Positions 5,699 to 6,802 of a stretch of DNA of 6,802 nt are shown here, piece after piece. Source of the DNA: an uncultured Collinsella sp. (GTDB lineage Bacteria; Actinomycetota; Coriobacteriia; Coriobacteriales; Coriobacteriaceae); the NCBI GenBank assembly GCA_900551195.1, contig URVD01000098.1, positions 1 through 6,802 of the forward strand, read 5' to 3'. Within the stretch, counting starts at the first letter, position 1; every line of letters begins with the position of its first letter. The position numbers were made by a program, and so were the translations under genes. Under the pieces are notes generated by a model. That model saw nothing but the letters and a program-made list of their open reading frames with translations. It ran no database searches and was not told the DNA's origin.

Positions 5699-5699
5699 G

Positions 5700-6653
5700 C
5701 TATTTGCCGGCGGCGCGCAGGGCTACGTAGGCGGCACCGATGATGCCGGCGTCGTTTCCGAGCGAAGCGACCTTAATGGGCGTCTCGCGCGAGGCGGAAA
5801 GCGCGTAGCGCTGGAAGTGCTCGCGAACCTTATCGAGGTAGACATCGGCCGAAGCGGACGCGCCGCCACCGATGAGGAACATCTCGGGATCAACCACGTT
5901 GGCAATAAGCGCCAGTGCGCGACCGAGATAGTCGGCCATGGTATCGGCCGCGGCCAGCGCAAGCTTGTCGCCCTCGCGGCAGGCCTGGAACACGTCCTTG
6001 GAATCGGAGGGGCCGGTGAGCTCGATGGGGTCGACGCCCGCCTTCTTGCACTCGGCAAGGTAGTTGCTCACCACGCCGGTGGCGCTGGAATACTGCTCCA
6101 GGTGGCCATGGCCGCCGCAGCCGCAGGTGCGCTCCTCAGCCGGGTTCAGGCACATGTGGCCGATCTCGCCGCCAGCACCCACAACGCCCGATACCACATC
6201 GCCGTTAACGATAACGCCGCCGCCCACGCCGGTACCGATGGTGACCATAACTACGTTCTGCACGCCCTTGGCAGAACCGAGCCAGGCCTCGCCCATGGCA
6301 GCGGCGTTGGCATCGTTCTCATACTTAACGACCGCATCGGGGCAGTGCTCCTGAATGGCGACCCTCAGCTCGGGCAGGTTAATGGCAATGTTGGCCTTGA
6401 CCTTGGCATCGCCCGACGCCGGGATGGGACACGGAACGGCCAGGCCAATGCCCGCCACAAAGGCACGCGGAATCTGTGCCTTGGCGACCACCTGGTCGAT
6501 AGCCTCGGTCACCGCGGCAAAGCCCGCAGCGTCAACGATAGGAGGCGTGGGCACGCTGGCCTTGGCAAGCAGGTTGCCGTCCTCGTCGAACAGGCCCTCC
6601 TTAACCGAAGTGCCGCCGACGTCGATGCCGATGTAATACTGCTTAGGTTCCAT
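5700..6653 (-). CDS. ROK-family sugar kinase, probable glucokinase
   Basis: 317 residues from ATG 6653, typical for ROK glucokinases. It should transfer phosphate from ATP to a hexose, most likely glucose, in the cytoplasm. Seen in order: phosphate loop GIDVGGTSVKEGLFD (9-23); VKYENDANAAAMGEAW (109-124) with catalytic Asp114; VTIGTGVGGGVIVNG (137-151); GGEIGHM (161-167) with sugar/zinc-binding Glu163 and His166; then CGCGGHGHLEQYSSATG (177-193), the ROK zinc motif with Cys177 and Cys179. The third zinc Cys of the common CGCGxxGCxE form is replaced by His184, which can still bind zinc. Glu186 matches the sugar contact. No N-terminal helix-turn-helix is present, so it is a kinase rather than a ROK repressor. 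Longer reading frames up to 6719 exist, but AAAGG nine bases before 6653 and the protein alignment support this start. Sugar specificity is inferred. Confidence 0.92.
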   Translation of the reverse strand: MEPKQYYIGIDVGGTSVKEGLFDEDGNLLAKASVPTPPIVDAAGFAAVTEAIDQVVAKAQIPRAFVAGIGLAVPCPIPASGDAKVKANIAINLPELRVAIQEHCPDAVVKYENDANAAAMGEAWLGSAKGVQNVVMVTIGTGVGGGVIVNGDVVSGVVGAGGEIGHMCLNPAEERTCGCGGHGHLEQYSSATGVVSNYLAECKKAGVDPIELTGPSDSKDVFQACREGDKLALAAADTMADYLGRALALIANVVDPEMFLIGGGASASADVYLDKVREHFQRYALSASRETPIKVASLGNDAGIIGAAYVALRAAGK

Positions 6654-6707
6654 GGGAGCCCGCCTTTCTCGTTTAAACATTGCCTGTATGGTACCGCTCC
6701 CAAGGCA

Positions 6708-6748
6708 AAAACCTACCAAAAAGGGACAGGTTTGTTTTGGCAGGTTTT
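6708..6748. repeat. Palindromic repeat with GGGACAGGTT in its loop, upstream of the ROK gene
   Basis: AAAACCTaCCAAAA (6708-6721) and TTTTGGcAGGTTTT (6735-6748) pair at 13 of 14 positions around a loop holding GGGACAGGTTTG (6723-6734). On both strands the hairpin ends in a T-run, so it could act as a bidirectional terminator, for example for a gene to the right whose end is not visible. The same decamer occurs inverted at 5680-5689. The remaining bases to 6802 show no recognisable feature. Confidence 0.5.
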
Positions 6749-6802
6749 ATCTGGGAAAACGCGAATGGCCGCTTAACACGACATTACTCAGATGTTTATC
6801 TA

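Noticed and set aside
6654..6719. Upstream extension of the ROK kinase to 6719 or 6680
   Set aside because: The extra residues (including MFKRERRAP) lie outside the family domain, no ribosome site precedes those starts, and the extension runs through the palindromic repeat region.
5622..6776. 384-residue plus-strand open frame opposite the ROK gene
   Set aside because: Antisense shadow of a clear ROK kinase; no ribosome site and no recognisable motif.
6749..6802. Possible C-terminal end of a minus-strand gene at the right edge
   Set aside because: One frame stays open for about 17 codons to a TAA near 6747, too little to identify or support as coding.

Overview
The window is GC-rich bacterial chromosome. 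The gene set (Tat translocase subunit, STAS anti-anti-sigma factor, class Ic aspartate aminotransferase, NhaA antiporter, family II Mn-dependent pyrophosphatase, ROK sugar kinase) and the protein style fit an actinobacterium of class Coriobacteriia. A gut Collinsella-like organism is my best guess; this is inference, not a database result.

Layout, left to right: a 3'-truncated tatA-like gene (minus, 1-365); a short spacer with a GC-rich dyad next to a -10 box; a STAS protein gene (minus, 519-833); a PLP aspartate aminotransferase gene (minus, 900-2204); a divergent spacer; a small orphan gene (the only plus-strand gene, 2355-2609); a 372-base AT-richer spacer holding a 12-bp intrinsic terminator; nhaA (minus, 2982-4340); a structured 267-base spacer; ppaC (minus, 4608-5531); a spacer with a palindromic repeat; a ROK sugar kinase gene (minus, 5700-6653); and a second palindromic repeat at the right edge. 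No CRISPR array, rRNA, tRNA, transposase or phage gene was seen.

The genes are mostly single housekeeping units rather than one pathway. The aminotransferase links aspartate/oxaloacetate with glutamate/2-oxoglutarate. PpaC removes pyrophosphate. The ROK kinase phosphorylates a hexose, probably glucose. NhaA handles Na+/H+ homeostasis. The STAS protein belongs to a partner-switching system whose kinase and sigma factor are not in the window.

The most interesting region is the nhaA leader (4341-4548). An intrinsic terminator with a 14-bp stem and six Ts lies about 33 bases before the nhaA start codon, so RNA polymerase must pass it to express nhaA. The 5' arm of that terminator has a perfect 10-bp complement about 125 bases upstream, and four abutting hairpins lie between the two. 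This is the layout of a transcription attenuator or riboswitch. Second in interest are two inverted copies of GGGACAGGTT, each tied to a palindrome, on either side of the ROK gene.
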